Assembly: GCF_001536285.1 (NCBI RefSeq)
Contig: NZ_FAOZ01000019.1
Span: 1 to 64,000 of the forward strand
Origin: Parafrankia irregularis
GTDB lineage: Bacteria > Actinomycetota > Actinomycetes > Frankiales > Frankiaceae
Direction of reading: 5' to 3'
Length of the DNA stretch: 64,000 nucleotides
Under the pieces are notes generated by a model. The model ran no database searches. It saw only the letters and a program-made list of their open reading frames with translations, and was not told where the DNA came from. The position numbers and the translations under genes were made by a program. Of the stretch, positions 57,487 to 64,000 are shown piece by piece (position 1 is the first letter of the stretch; each line of letters begins with the position of its first letter).

Positions 57487-59066
57487 AGGTGCGCTCCGCC
57501 GGTGAGGCCGACTTCCGCGAGAAACCGATCGCTGAACCGGATGAGCGACGCTCCGGCAATCGAGCCCTCCGCAGCGGTGGTCGAGCCTTCCGCCGCCGCT
57601 TCGGCTTCGACGGGCGGTCGTTTTGTGATCCTCACTGTGGATTCCGAGCGCGGCGCGCCCGAAGTTCCGGCCGTGGCCGGACGGTTTCCTTTTCCTTCGG
57701 AGCCGGGTGTCTCCTGGTGGTCATGGCCGGCCATGACCACGGGGTTCGCGGCCGGTTCGTGGTGGATCACACCGGCCAGCGGAAGTCCCACGGTGGCGAC
57801 GATGCGGGCCACCGCCGGGTGCAGGGACTCGTCCGGCTCGTTCCGCTCGGCGGGTGAGCCGCTGCCGGGCGAACCGCCGCGAGCCGGGCCGGATGGCTGC
57901 GCGCCTGGCGGTGGGAGCATGCCCGCCGGTGGGAGGCGAACGACCAGCCGTACGTCCGAGCAGGTACGCGCCACGTACCTGGCGACCTGAGCCGCCGCCG
58001 CGGCTGTCGCGGGCTCGGCTGTCACGACGAGCAGCACCGTCTCGCAGAGGAAAAGCCCGACGTCCGCCCCGGCATCGGCGGAGCGAGGCAGGTCGGCGAC
58101 GATCAGGTCAGCTCCACCGCGAGCGGTGGCGAACATGGCGCTGATGGCCGGCGGCGACAGTACGGGGATCTCGTCGCGGTCCCAGGAGAGCACCGGCAGA
58201 TCGCCGCCCCACATGGGCGGCCCGGCAAGGAAGTGTTCGAGGAAGTCATCGTCGTCCTCGTCGTCGGCTGGCCGTGGGTGCGGTGGCTCCGCACGCGCGG
58301 CGTCCCCGATGACAGTGCCTGCCGGTGTGAGGGGACGGCGCCGGGTCCCTGGACGTGCCCAGGGGTGGGGGCCCCGGGCCTGGGGCGGGCGTGCCTGCGC
58401 CGCGGACAGATCGCCGCCGGCAGCGTGGCGCACCGCCGAGCCCGCGCCCGCCGGATGGAACCGAGGGATGCCTGCCGAGGGCCCGTCGCCGTGGCTGGCC
58501 TCCGATCCGAGACCGGAGCCCCAGTGCGTGTCCGCGCCCACCGTGAGCCCGCCGAACGGGTCGATCTCCAGCAGCGCCGAGCGGACCTGGCGCCGCAGCC
58601 CGGCGCGGGCCAGCGTCACGGCCAGGGTGGTGGAGCCGGCCCCGCCGTGCCCGCCGAGCACGCCGAGGGTCAGCGACCGGCGGCCGGCGGTGTCCGCCGC
58701 ACGGGAGAGGACGTTCACGAGCCAGGTCTCGGCCGCGGGAAGGAAGATCACGTGTTCGGCATTGATCAGAAGCGCCAGACTCCAGGTCCGGCGGTCGTCG
58801 ACATCGGTTCCGACGAGCACGATGTCCGACCGCGGCGGCAGATTCGCGGCGACACAGGCCGCGGCGCGGTCGGCGCCTACCACGACCAGCGGTGCGTTGG
58901 CCCAGTACCGGCTGGCGGCCCTGGCCGTCGGCGCGACCGTCACGGTCGTGCCCGCCGCGGCCGCGAGCCGCAGCAGGTCGTCGAGAAGCTCGTGCGAATC
59001 GGTGACGACCAGCGGGCGTCCACGGGGAGTGTCGTCGGCTGGCGTGATCGGCTTCGCGGGGGTCAT
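57483..59066 (-). CDS. CpaE-like (Ssd-type) ParA-family protein
   Basis: 527 residues, ATG 59066. An N-terminal receiver-like domain (Arg-Pro-Leu-Val-Val-Thr-Asp-Ser, Pro-Leu-Val-Val-Val-Gly-Ala-Asp) is followed by a degenerate ParA module, Gly-Gly-His-Gly-Gly-Ala-Gly-Ser-Thr-Thr-Leu-Ala, which lacks the usual P-loop lysine. That feature occurs in the actinobacterial helicase/secretion CpaE-like group, which includes mycobacterial Ssd. Later motifs: Leu-Leu-Glu-Ile-Asp-Pro-Phe-Gly-Gly and Leu-Ile-Val-Ala-Asp-Leu-Pro-Arg. A Gly/Arg/Pro insertion lies between them. The C-terminal 120 residues are disordered. It probably positions or recruits the Tad machinery. First gene of the operon. Confidence 0.87.
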   Translation of the reverse strand: MTPAKPITPADDTPRGRPLVVTDSHELLDDLLRLAAAAGTTVTVAPTARAASRYWANAPLVVVGADRAAACVAANLPPRSDIVLVGTDVDDRRTWSLALLINAEHVIFLPAAETWLVNVLSRAADTAGRRSLTLGVLGGHGGAGSTTLAVTLARAGLRRQVRSALLEIDPFGGLTVGADTHWGSGLGSEASHGDGPSAGIPRFHPAGAGSAVRHAAGGDLSAAQARPPQARGPHPWARPGTRRRPLTPAGTVIGDAARAEPPHPRPADDEDDDDFLEHFLAGPPMWGGDLPVLSWDRDEIPVLSPPAISAMFATARGGADLIVADLPRSADAGADVGLFLCETVLLVVTAEPATAAAAAQVARYVARTCSDVRLVVRLPPAGMLPPPGAQPSGPARGGSPGSGSPAERNEPDESLHPAVARIVATVGLPLAGVIHHEPAANPVVMAGHDHQETPGSEGKGNRPATAGTSGAPRSESTVRITKRPPVEAEAAAEGSTTAAEGSIAGASLIRFSDRFLAEVGLTGGAHL

Positions 59067-59487
59067 GGCGGGCCGTCCCTTCGGCGCGGGTGGCTGTGTG
59101 CGGCCACCATGCGCCAGCCGGGCCGGGCAATGTGGATCTTTGGTGGGGGCCGGGCCGTGTTATAAGGGCCGGCCCGCGTCGGTACCGAGGTGGGACCGGA
59201 CGCCGATGGAGATCATCGGCGTTCGAGCCGCGGCTCCGGGTCACCCATCGAGGGAGGGTCTCGTACCGCCATCCGGTATCGGCAATTCACCGCAAAAGGA
59301 GGGGCGTGGAGCCGACTGTCGACCCGCAAGAAAGAAGGATTTTGGTCGTCCCGACGACCAAAATCGTTCACGATTGCGACTCGCCAAACAGGGCGATCCG
59401 AGGATCTTCGTTGCCGTGGCGACCTCGTCCTGGCGACCACAGTCCTCAGGTCTCGCCTGGCAGCGGCTGTTCGAGGAGTAGAGGTTC
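59067..59487. other. Intergenic region with second copy of the 68-bp element
   Basis: No gene supported. It holds element copy 2 (59322-59389). On the minus strand, the AT-richer sequence around 59158-59168 (TGTTATAAGGG on plus) may be the Tad operon promoter about 95 bases before its first ATG. Confidence 0.45.
59322..59389 (+). repeat. 68-bp structured intergenic element, copy 2
   Basis: Gap-free match to 48162-48229. The inner hairpin is perfect here: 12-base arms at 59338-59349 and 59354-59365 around a CCCG loop. The outer stem is shorter (CGCAA with TTGCG). Its AT-rich stem stands out against the surrounding GC-rich sequence. Confidence 0.72.
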
Positions 59488-60558
59488 TCAGGCGCGGGAG
59501 AGCGCCTCGCACACCGCGAGTGATTCCCGGGCCGCGAGCCCGACCGCGCGGGCACAGTGCCGCACCCAGGAACCCACCCCGTCCGCCCCGCCCGCTACAT
59601 ACGCGGCAAGAGCGGCGCTGTAGGTCTCCTCGGTATCAACGGTGCCGGTGCCGGTGCCGGCACCGGTGTCGTTGCCCGCGCTGGCAGCGGACGGCGCGGA
59701 CGGGGCTCCGGCTCCGCCCAGGGCCGCGGCCGCGCTGCCGTGAGCCAGCTCGAGGTGGCCGACGTCCATCGCGACCAGGGCCTTCGGGTCGAGGCCTCGG
59801 CTGATCAGGACGAGCCGGGCGGCGGCGCGGGCGATGATGCCGTCGAGCACGCCGAACGGCCGGATCGCGAGCAGCTCCCCATGGATGATCGCGGCGACCA
59901 CGATCGCGGGAGCGCGGGTCGGGGCGGTCAGCACGGCGGTGAGCCCGTCGAGCCGCACTGACATCTCCATGGCGGACACCGTCGGCTCGCCCCAAGGGCC
60001 AGCCAGCTCCGCGGTGCCGGCGGTTCCCGGCCCCCGAACGTCGACCCGCGGCCGGCCCAGCGCCTCGTCCGGGAGAAGGCCTCGACCGGCGAGAACGTGC
60101 ATGCGTGCCAGGGCCTGGCGCGGTGCGCGCTCCCACGCGGATGACAGCGTGCCCAGCTCCGCGTAGAGCCGGACGGCCCCCAGCGTCACGGCCAGCGACC
60201 GGCTGTCGGTGCCGTCGGCCGGTCCGCTGACGCGCCCGTCGGTGAGCCCGGCCGGGACGGCGGCACCGGCACCCGTGTTGGGACCGGCATCGGCATCGAG
60301 GGCGAGCTCATGGTCGCCGAGGTGGGCTCTGAGCACGTCGAGTGGGACGTCGTGCCCTTCCAACGCGGCGGACGCCCGGGCGGCGCGCAGCGAGGCCTCG
60401 GCGGTCACCTCGGCGCTGCGGCGGCGCAGGATGCGGTGCCGCAGCAGTGCGTCCACGCCCGCGCGCGCGGCCGTGGCGGCCTCGTCGACACCGGGGATCG
60501 CCGCAACACTGGCGAGCGGGTCGCTACCGACGACTGATGCCGACGAAGGTGCTGTCAC
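59488..60558 (-). CDS. Fic-like domain protein with degenerate motif
   Basis: 356 residues from GTG 60558 (the frame is open to 60612). A helical N-terminal half has Arg-Arg-Arg-Ser-Ala-Glu-Val-Thr-Ala-Glu-Ala and Ala-Ala-Leu-Glu-Gly-His, a Fic-like inhibitory-helix-region pattern. The core motif reads His-Gly-Glu-Leu-Leu-Ala-Ile-Arg-Pro-Phe-Gly-Val-Leu-Asp-Gly-Ile-Ile-Ala-Arg-Ala-Ala-Ala-Arg. This resembles the Fic HPFxxGNGRxxR motif, but the catalytic His is Arg and the Gly-Asn-Gly-Arg is altered. AMP-transfer activity is therefore unlikely. Similar proteins lie near Tad genes in other actinobacteria (from memory). It may have a structural or regulatory role. Confidence 0.6.
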   Translation of the reverse strand: MTAPSSASVVGSDPLASVAAIPGVDEAATAARAGVDALLRHRILRRRSAEVTAEASLRAARASAALEGHDVPLDVLRAHLGDHELALDADAGPNTGAGAAVPAGLTDGRVSGPADGTDSRSLAVTLGAVRLYAELGTLSSAWERAPRQALARMHVLAGRGLLPDEALGRPRVDVRGPGTAGTAELAGPWGEPTVSAMEMSVRLDGLTAVLTAPTRAPAIVVAAIIHGELLAIRPFGVLDGIIARAAARLVLISRGLDPKALVAMDVGHLELAHGSAAAALGGAGAPSAPSAASAGNDTGAGTGTGTVDTEETYSAALAAYVAGGADGVGSWVRHCARAVGLAARESLAVCEALSRA

Positions 60559-60815
60559 CCGGCAGACGCTACCTCGCCCGGGTGTGCCGAGGACGGCTCC
60601 CGACTTCGTCATGACCGCCGAAAGGGCGAATCGTCCCTCGGATCACACCGTTCGATCGGGCCCGTCGCCTCCCGTGTTCCGCCGCCGCGGGCCACACTGC
60701 TCACAGGGGATCCGGACGGGGCGGCCACGCAGCGCCGCCGCGTGCCCCCGCAAGCGCGCCGGCACCGGACCCGATCGGCGGTGTCACGGGCCGGCTTTGA
60801 GAGGGAGGAGCCGGC

Positions 60816-61367
60816 GTGCCGACAAGGACCGACAGCTCACGAGCGGGGCGGGAGCCGACGCTGGGGGAGCTGGTCGCACTGGCGACCCGGGACATGTCGC
60901 TGCTGATCCGCCAGGAGATCGAGCTCGCGAAGGCCGAGCTCGCCAGGCAGGCGGTGTCCGCGGGTCTGGGCGCCGGGTTCCTGGTGGTGGCGGCCGGCCT
61001 GGGGTTCGGCGCACTGATCGCCGGGACGATCTTCCTCGGTGAGCTGTTCACCTGGGCGGGGATGGAGCGGTTCTGGGCTTACCTGCTGACGGCCGTGCTT
61101 TATCTGGCCCTGGCCGGGCTGCTGGTGGTCTTCGCGCTCACCCGCTTCAAGAAGCTTTCACCCCCCGAACGGACCATTCAGACGGTGCGCGATGACATCG
61201 CCTGGCTGCGCCGGCCAACCGGCCGGTCGGGGGCCGCCCGAAAGGGCCATGGCACGGCCGAGGTGGGAAGCGCCCCGGCGGGGCCAGACAGCGCGGCGGC
61301 GGGACCGGTCGTGGCGGGACCGATCGTGGCGGGACCGGTCGTGGCGGGACCGGCGGCAGCGGAGTAG
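60816..61367 (+). CDS. Actinobacterial Holin-X (phage holin family) membrane protein
   Basis: 183 residues. The GTG follows GGAGGAG. The N-terminus has the family pattern Thr-Leu-Gly-Glu-Leu-Val-Ala-Leu-Ala-Thr-Arg-Asp-Met-Ser-Leu-Leu-Ile-Arg-Gln-Glu-Ile-Glu-Leu-Ala-Lys-Ala-Glu. Two transmembrane segments follow, and a cytoplasmic helix with Val-Arg-Asp-Asp-Ile-Ala-Trp-Leu. The tail repeats Val-Ala-Gly-Pro-Val/Ile, encoded by a 15-base tandem near 61305-61350. Despite the family name, no phage genes are nearby, and this family (PF07332) is a common chromosomal actinobacterial membrane protein of unknown role. Confidence 0.85.
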   Translation: MPTRTDSSRAGREPTLGELVALATRDMSLLIRQEIELAKAELARQAVSAGLGAGFLVVAAGLGFGALIAGTIFLGELFTWAGMERFWAYLLTAVLYLALAGLLVVFALTRFKKLSPPERTIQTVRDDIAWLRRPTGRSGAARKGHGTAEVGSAPAGPDSAAAGPVVAGPIVAGPVVAGPAAAE

Positions 61368-61492
61368 CCGGGCGCGGCGATTGCTGGGCCTGGCGTCAGC
61401 CGAACAGGCCGAGCGCGGCGGCGGCGGAAGCCGGGCGGGCCCGGCGCACCGACCACCCGTCGGAAGAAGCAGCGGGTCTGCCATCCTTGGAG

Positions 61493-62461
61493 ATGATGGA
61501 GGATGCCATCTCTGAGCCCGCGGCCGTGCTCGTTGACGGGCCGTGGCGCCACCGGGACGTCTCGACCAACGGAACCCGGCTGCATGTGGCCGAGGCGGGC
61601 GAGGGTCCACTGGTCCTCCTTCTCCACGGTTTCCCGCAGTTCTGGTGGACGTGGCGTAGTCAGCTGCGGGATCTGCCCGCCGCCGGCTACCGGGTGGTCG
61701 CCGCCGATCTTCGCGGGTACGGAGCGAGTGACAAACCGCCGCGGGGCTATGACGCGTTCACCCTGGCCGATGACGTCGCCGGGCTGGTGCGGGCACTCGG
61801 CGAGCGCAACGCGGTGATCGTCGGCCACGACTGGGGCGGCCTGCTCGGCTGGACGACGGCGGTTCGTCGGCCGCGGGTGGTGCGGGGGCTGGCGGTGATC
61901 GGCATGCCGCATCCGCTACGGGTGCGGCGCCGGATCGTCGCCGACGTGCGGGGCCAGGGGCTGGCCAGCCGGTACCTGGCCGCCTTCCAGCTGCCGTGGG
62001 TGCCGGAACGCCGCCTGGTCGCGGAGGGAGCGGCCTACGTCGCCGAGCTCCTACGCGGCTGGGGAGGTCCGGGCTACCCGACGCCGGAGGCCGAGGCACG
62101 CTATCGCGGCGCCATGCGGATCCCCGGCGTGGCCCACAGCTCGCTGGAGTACCACCGGTGGGTGGTGCGGTCCCAGCTGCGGCCGGACGGAGCGCGCTTC
62201 GTCGAGCTGCTGCGGACACCGGTGCGAGTGCCCACCCTGCAGTTGCACGGCAGCCTCGACCGGTGCTTCCTGCCGTCGACCGCGGCCGGGTCGGAACGGC
62301 ACGTGGCCGCGCCGTACACGTGGCGCCTGTATGACGGCCTCGGGCACTTCCCGCATGAGGAGGACCCGGACACCATCACCCGTGACCTGGTCGCCTGGCT
62401 CGCGGAGACCCACAGCGGGAACGGCGGCAACGGCGGGGTCAGTCGCAGCCCTGAGTGCTGA
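61493..62461 (+). CDS. Alpha/beta hydrolase, epoxide-hydrolase-like
   Basis: 322 residues from ATG 61493; ATG 61496 and TTG 61487 are also possible. Oxyanion motif His-Gly-Phe-Pro-Gln-Phe-Trp-Trp-Thr-Trp. The nucleophile elbow Gly-His-Asp-Trp-Gly-Gly has Asp as nucleophile, as in epoxide hydrolases and dehalogenases. Late acid and His in Gly-Ser-Leu-Asp-Arg and Gly-Leu-Gly-His-Phe-Pro-His-Glu-Glu. It resembles ephA-type hydrolases that in actinobacteria often sit beside marP. Its last 23 bases overlap marP tail to tail. Substrate unknown. Confidence 0.9.
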   Translation: MMEDAISEPAAVLVDGPWRHRDVSTNGTRLHVAEAGEGPLVLLLHGFPQFWWTWRSQLRDLPAAGYRVVAADLRGYGASDKPPRGYDAFTLADDVAGLVRALGERNAVIVGHDWGGLLGWTTAVRRPRVVRGLAVIGMPHPLRVRRRIVADVRGQGLASRYLAAFQLPWVPERRLVAEGAAYVAELLRGWGGPGYPTPEAEARYRGAMRIPGVAHSSLEYHRWVVRSQLRPDGARFVELLRTPVRVPTLQLHGSLDRCFLPSTAAGSERHVAAPYTWRLYDGLGHFPHEEDPDTITRDLVAWLAETHSGNGGNGGVSRSPEC

Positions 62462-63620
62462 CCGGGACGGTGGCCTGGGCGCCGCGCTGGGCCGGGACGC
62501 TCACCTCCTGCGCGGTGAGCACGTAACCGGTGTCGTCGTCGTCCGTCGCTGCGGCGAAGACCACGCCGAGGACAGCACCGGTGTCGGAGAGCAGCGGCCC
62601 GCCGGAGTTGCCCGGCAGCACCTGGCCGCGGATCGCGAAGATCTCGCGTCGGACCGTGCCACGTGAGTAGATGTCCGGCGCGCTGGCCGTCTGCTCGTTG
62701 CGGATGCGCGCGGGCTCGGTGGTGTAGGGCCCGTCCTGGGGATAACCGGCGACGACCACCGGGTCGCCGGCCTCACCTGGTGGCGAAGTCTGGAACCGCA
62801 GGGGCGCACGGCGCAGGTTCGGCACGTACAGCACGGCGACGTCCCGATCGGGGTCGAACTCCACCACCTCGGCCGGCAGCGCCTGGGCGCCGACCTCGAC
62901 GACGACCTCGCTCACACCCGCCACGACGTGTGCGTTCGTCATGACGTGCTGGGGCGTGAAGACGAATCCGGTGCCTTCGACCTGCTTCCCACAGGACGGC
63001 GCCTGGCCGCGGATCTTCAGGATGCTCGACGCCGCGTTCTGGACCTCGGTGGCGCTCACGACCGCCGCGTCCGGCGGGTCGGTCGCGACGATGCGTTCTC
63101 CGTTCAGACCGGCGAAGACCTCGGGGAAGCCCTGGTCGTCCATGAGCTGGCGCAGGTCGGAGAAGGTGTGGCGGACGTCGTCGGGCATCTGGGCGTCGAC
63201 GGCGCCGAGGATCTCCGAGCCGCGCGCGGCCCGGGCGAGGGTCTGGAACGGCGAGCGGTCCACCGTGGTCGCGAGCAGCCAGCCGACGAGCAGGACGGAC
63301 ACGCCGGACAGGGCGGCACCGGCGACGGCGTCGACCCGCTGACCGGCCCGCCAGGTCAGCCGGCCGCGCACGACCGTCCCGAGCGCCGTCCCGATGATCT
63401 GCCCGGTCAGGGCCAGCCCCACCACCACGACGAGACCGACCAGCGCGCCGTCGTCCGTACGGCCGATGAGCTCGGCGAACGGGCTTGCGATCTTGGCGCC
63501 GAGAAAACCGCCGCCGAGGAAGCCGATGAACGACAGCGCGCCGACCGCGAATCCCTGGCGATATCCGGAGATCGCGAACATCACGGTCAGCGCGATCAGA
63601 ACGAGGTCGAGAAGGTTCAC
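62439..63620 (-). CDS. marP: MarP-family membrane serine protease
   Basis: 393 residues from GTG 63620. An N-terminal CvpA-like domain of four hydrophobic segments (residues 1-120), a linker, then a trypsin-like domain with His231 in Thr-Asn-Ala-His-Val-Val, Asp260 in Asp-Pro-Asp-Arg-Asp-Val-Ala-Val-Leu and Ser339 in Pro-Gly-Asn-Ser-Gly-Gly-Pro. Cys210 and the penultimate Cys392 correspond to the disulfide of mycobacterial MarP. That enzyme senses extracytoplasmic acid stress and activates a cell-wall hydrolase. Convergent overlap of 23 bases with the hydrolase gene. Confidence 0.94.
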   Translation of the reverse strand: MNLLDLVLIALTVMFAISGYRQGFAVGALSFIGFLGGGFLGAKIASPFAELIGRTDDGALVGLVVVVGLALTGQIIGTALGTVVRGRLTWRAGQRVDAVAGAALSGVSVLLVGWLLATTVDRSPFQTLARAARGSEILGAVDAQMPDDVRHTFSDLRQLMDDQGFPEVFAGLNGERIVATDPPDAAVVSATEVQNAASSILKIRGQAPSCGKQVEGTGFVFTPQHVMTNAHVVAGVSEVVVEVGAQALPAEVVEFDPDRDVAVLYVPNLRRAPLRFQTSPPGEAGDPVVVAGYPQDGPYTTEPARIRNEQTASAPDIYSRGTVRREIFAIRGQVLPGNSGGPLLSDTGAVLGVVFAAATDDDDTGYVLTAQEVSVPAQRGAQATVPVSTQGCD

Positions 63621-63674
63621 CAGGGGCCCGCGTCGAGGTTCAGAAGATCACCATCGTGTTCGGAGGATCGCAGT

Positions 63675-64000
63675 TCAGAGGATCACAAGAGTGGCGGTCA
63701 TTCCCTTATGCAGGGTACAGACCACCGGATATCGACCGGGCTTGGACGCGGTGAAGGTGACCGACTGGGACTGGCCGGCCGCGACGATCCTGGTGGTCGC
63801 GCCGGGGAGCGTGTCGATGACGAAGTTGTGCGGAGCCGAACCCTTCGGCACGGAGAAGTTGACCCGGATCGTTCCCGGGTGGGCGATGAGCTCACCGGCG
63901 GAGAAGGTCTGGTTCACCTGACCGACGACATCGAAGACCTGGACGCCGTCGCTGACCGTGGCCGTCAGGGTCGCGGTGGCGGACGGCCCGCCGTGCGCCA
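63675..64000 (-). CDS. Cupredoxin-domain protein, 3' part only
   Basis: The frame runs in from the right edge (no start within the window) and ends at 63675; about 107 codons are visible. It has the type I copper pattern: His in Ser-Ala-Pro-His-Asn-Phe-Val-Ile, then Tyr-Pro-Val-Val-Cys-Thr-Leu-His-Lys-Gly-Met, giving Cys, His and Met ligands with plastocyanin or azurin-like spacing. The visible upstream part (Val-Ser-Asp-Gly-Val-Gln-Val-Phe-Asp-Val-Val) fits the first strands. It is probably an exported electron-transfer or copper-binding protein. Gap of 54 bases to marP on the same strand. Confidence 0.85.
   Translation of the reverse strand, partial: AHGGPSATATLTATVSDGVQVFDVVGQVNQTFSAGELIAHPGTIRVNFSVPKGSAPHNFVIDTLPGATTRIVAAGQSQSVTFTASKPGRYPVVCTLHKGMTATLVIL

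Noticed and set aside
55703-57505. Plus-strand frame of 600 codons
   Set aside because: Antisense to tadA and tadBC; no domain, Arg/Ser-rich.
60816-61367. Prophage holin gene
   Set aside because: The family is a chromosomal actinobacterial membrane protein, and no lysin, capsid or integrase genes are nearby.

Overview
The window is about 64 kb of very GC-rich DNA with dense genes, frequent GTG/TTG starts, strong third-position GC and many 4-base stop/start overlaps. Together with the gene families present (Bpa proteasome activator, MarP protease, BldG-type STAS protein, XRE+DUF5753 regulator, actinobacterial Tad/helicase neighbourhood, DUF4244 pilin, DUF2342 metalloprotease) this indicates a chromosomal segment of an Actinomycetota member. 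A Frankia-like organism is my best inference, but no 16S gene is present to prove it. No prophage, IS element, CRISPR array or rRNA was seen. One tRNA (Thr, anticodon CGT) is present.

Layout. 1-1.5 kb: two neighbouring glycine/serine-rich secreted repeat proteins, the first cut by the left edge. 1.7-12.5 kb: a mixed accessory stretch with a DUF574-type methyltransferase, siderophore-interacting flavoprotein, FDXHR zinc protein, glutamine-amidotransferase-like protein, two small membrane proteins, an ECF sigma factor with a membrane-anchored partner, a quinone oxidoreductase and Bpa. Inside it is an intergenic region with hairpins and a classical terminator (6843-7028) that may be a small RNA. 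12.6-17.2 kb: tldE-tldD and an unknown membrane protein. 17.2-19.7 kb: an AT-rich island, two paralogous small CNT..CP proteins and an XRE/DUF5753 regulator. 19.8-24.3 kb: HAD phosphatase, hisE-hisG and a three-domain glutaminase. 24.4-32.1 kb (minus): dacB, DUF2342, tilS-hpt as one open frame, ftsH, folE. 32.7-37.3 kb: ppa, tRNA-Thr, orphan response regulator, histidine phosphatase, RicT, metallophosphoesterase.

37.4-47.4 kb (minus): hppA, then topA-tmk-holB with 1-7 base junctions. The thymidylate kinase is fused to an MFS transporter and its Walker A lysine is missing. 48.4-49.4 kb: an RsbW-like ATPase with a BldG-like STAS partner. 49.7-59.1 kb: a DECH helicase on plus facing a Tad pilus operon on minus (CpaE-like, TadA ATPase, fused TadB-TadC, DUF4244 pilin, TadE, TadE-like). 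59.5-64 kb: Fic-like protein, Holin-X membrane protein, alpha/beta hydrolase, MarP protease and a cupredoxin-domain protein cut by the right edge.

Main points of interest: (1) the two-copy 68-bp structured intergenic repeat at 48162 and 59322; (2) the small-protein/XRE locus with two long-spaced perfect inverted repeats; (3) the candidate structured RNA at 6843-7028; (4) the MFS-Tmk protein lacking its P-loop lysine; (5) the tilS-hpt fused frame with its own internal ribosome site; (6) the recent-looking 39-bp coding repeat array.
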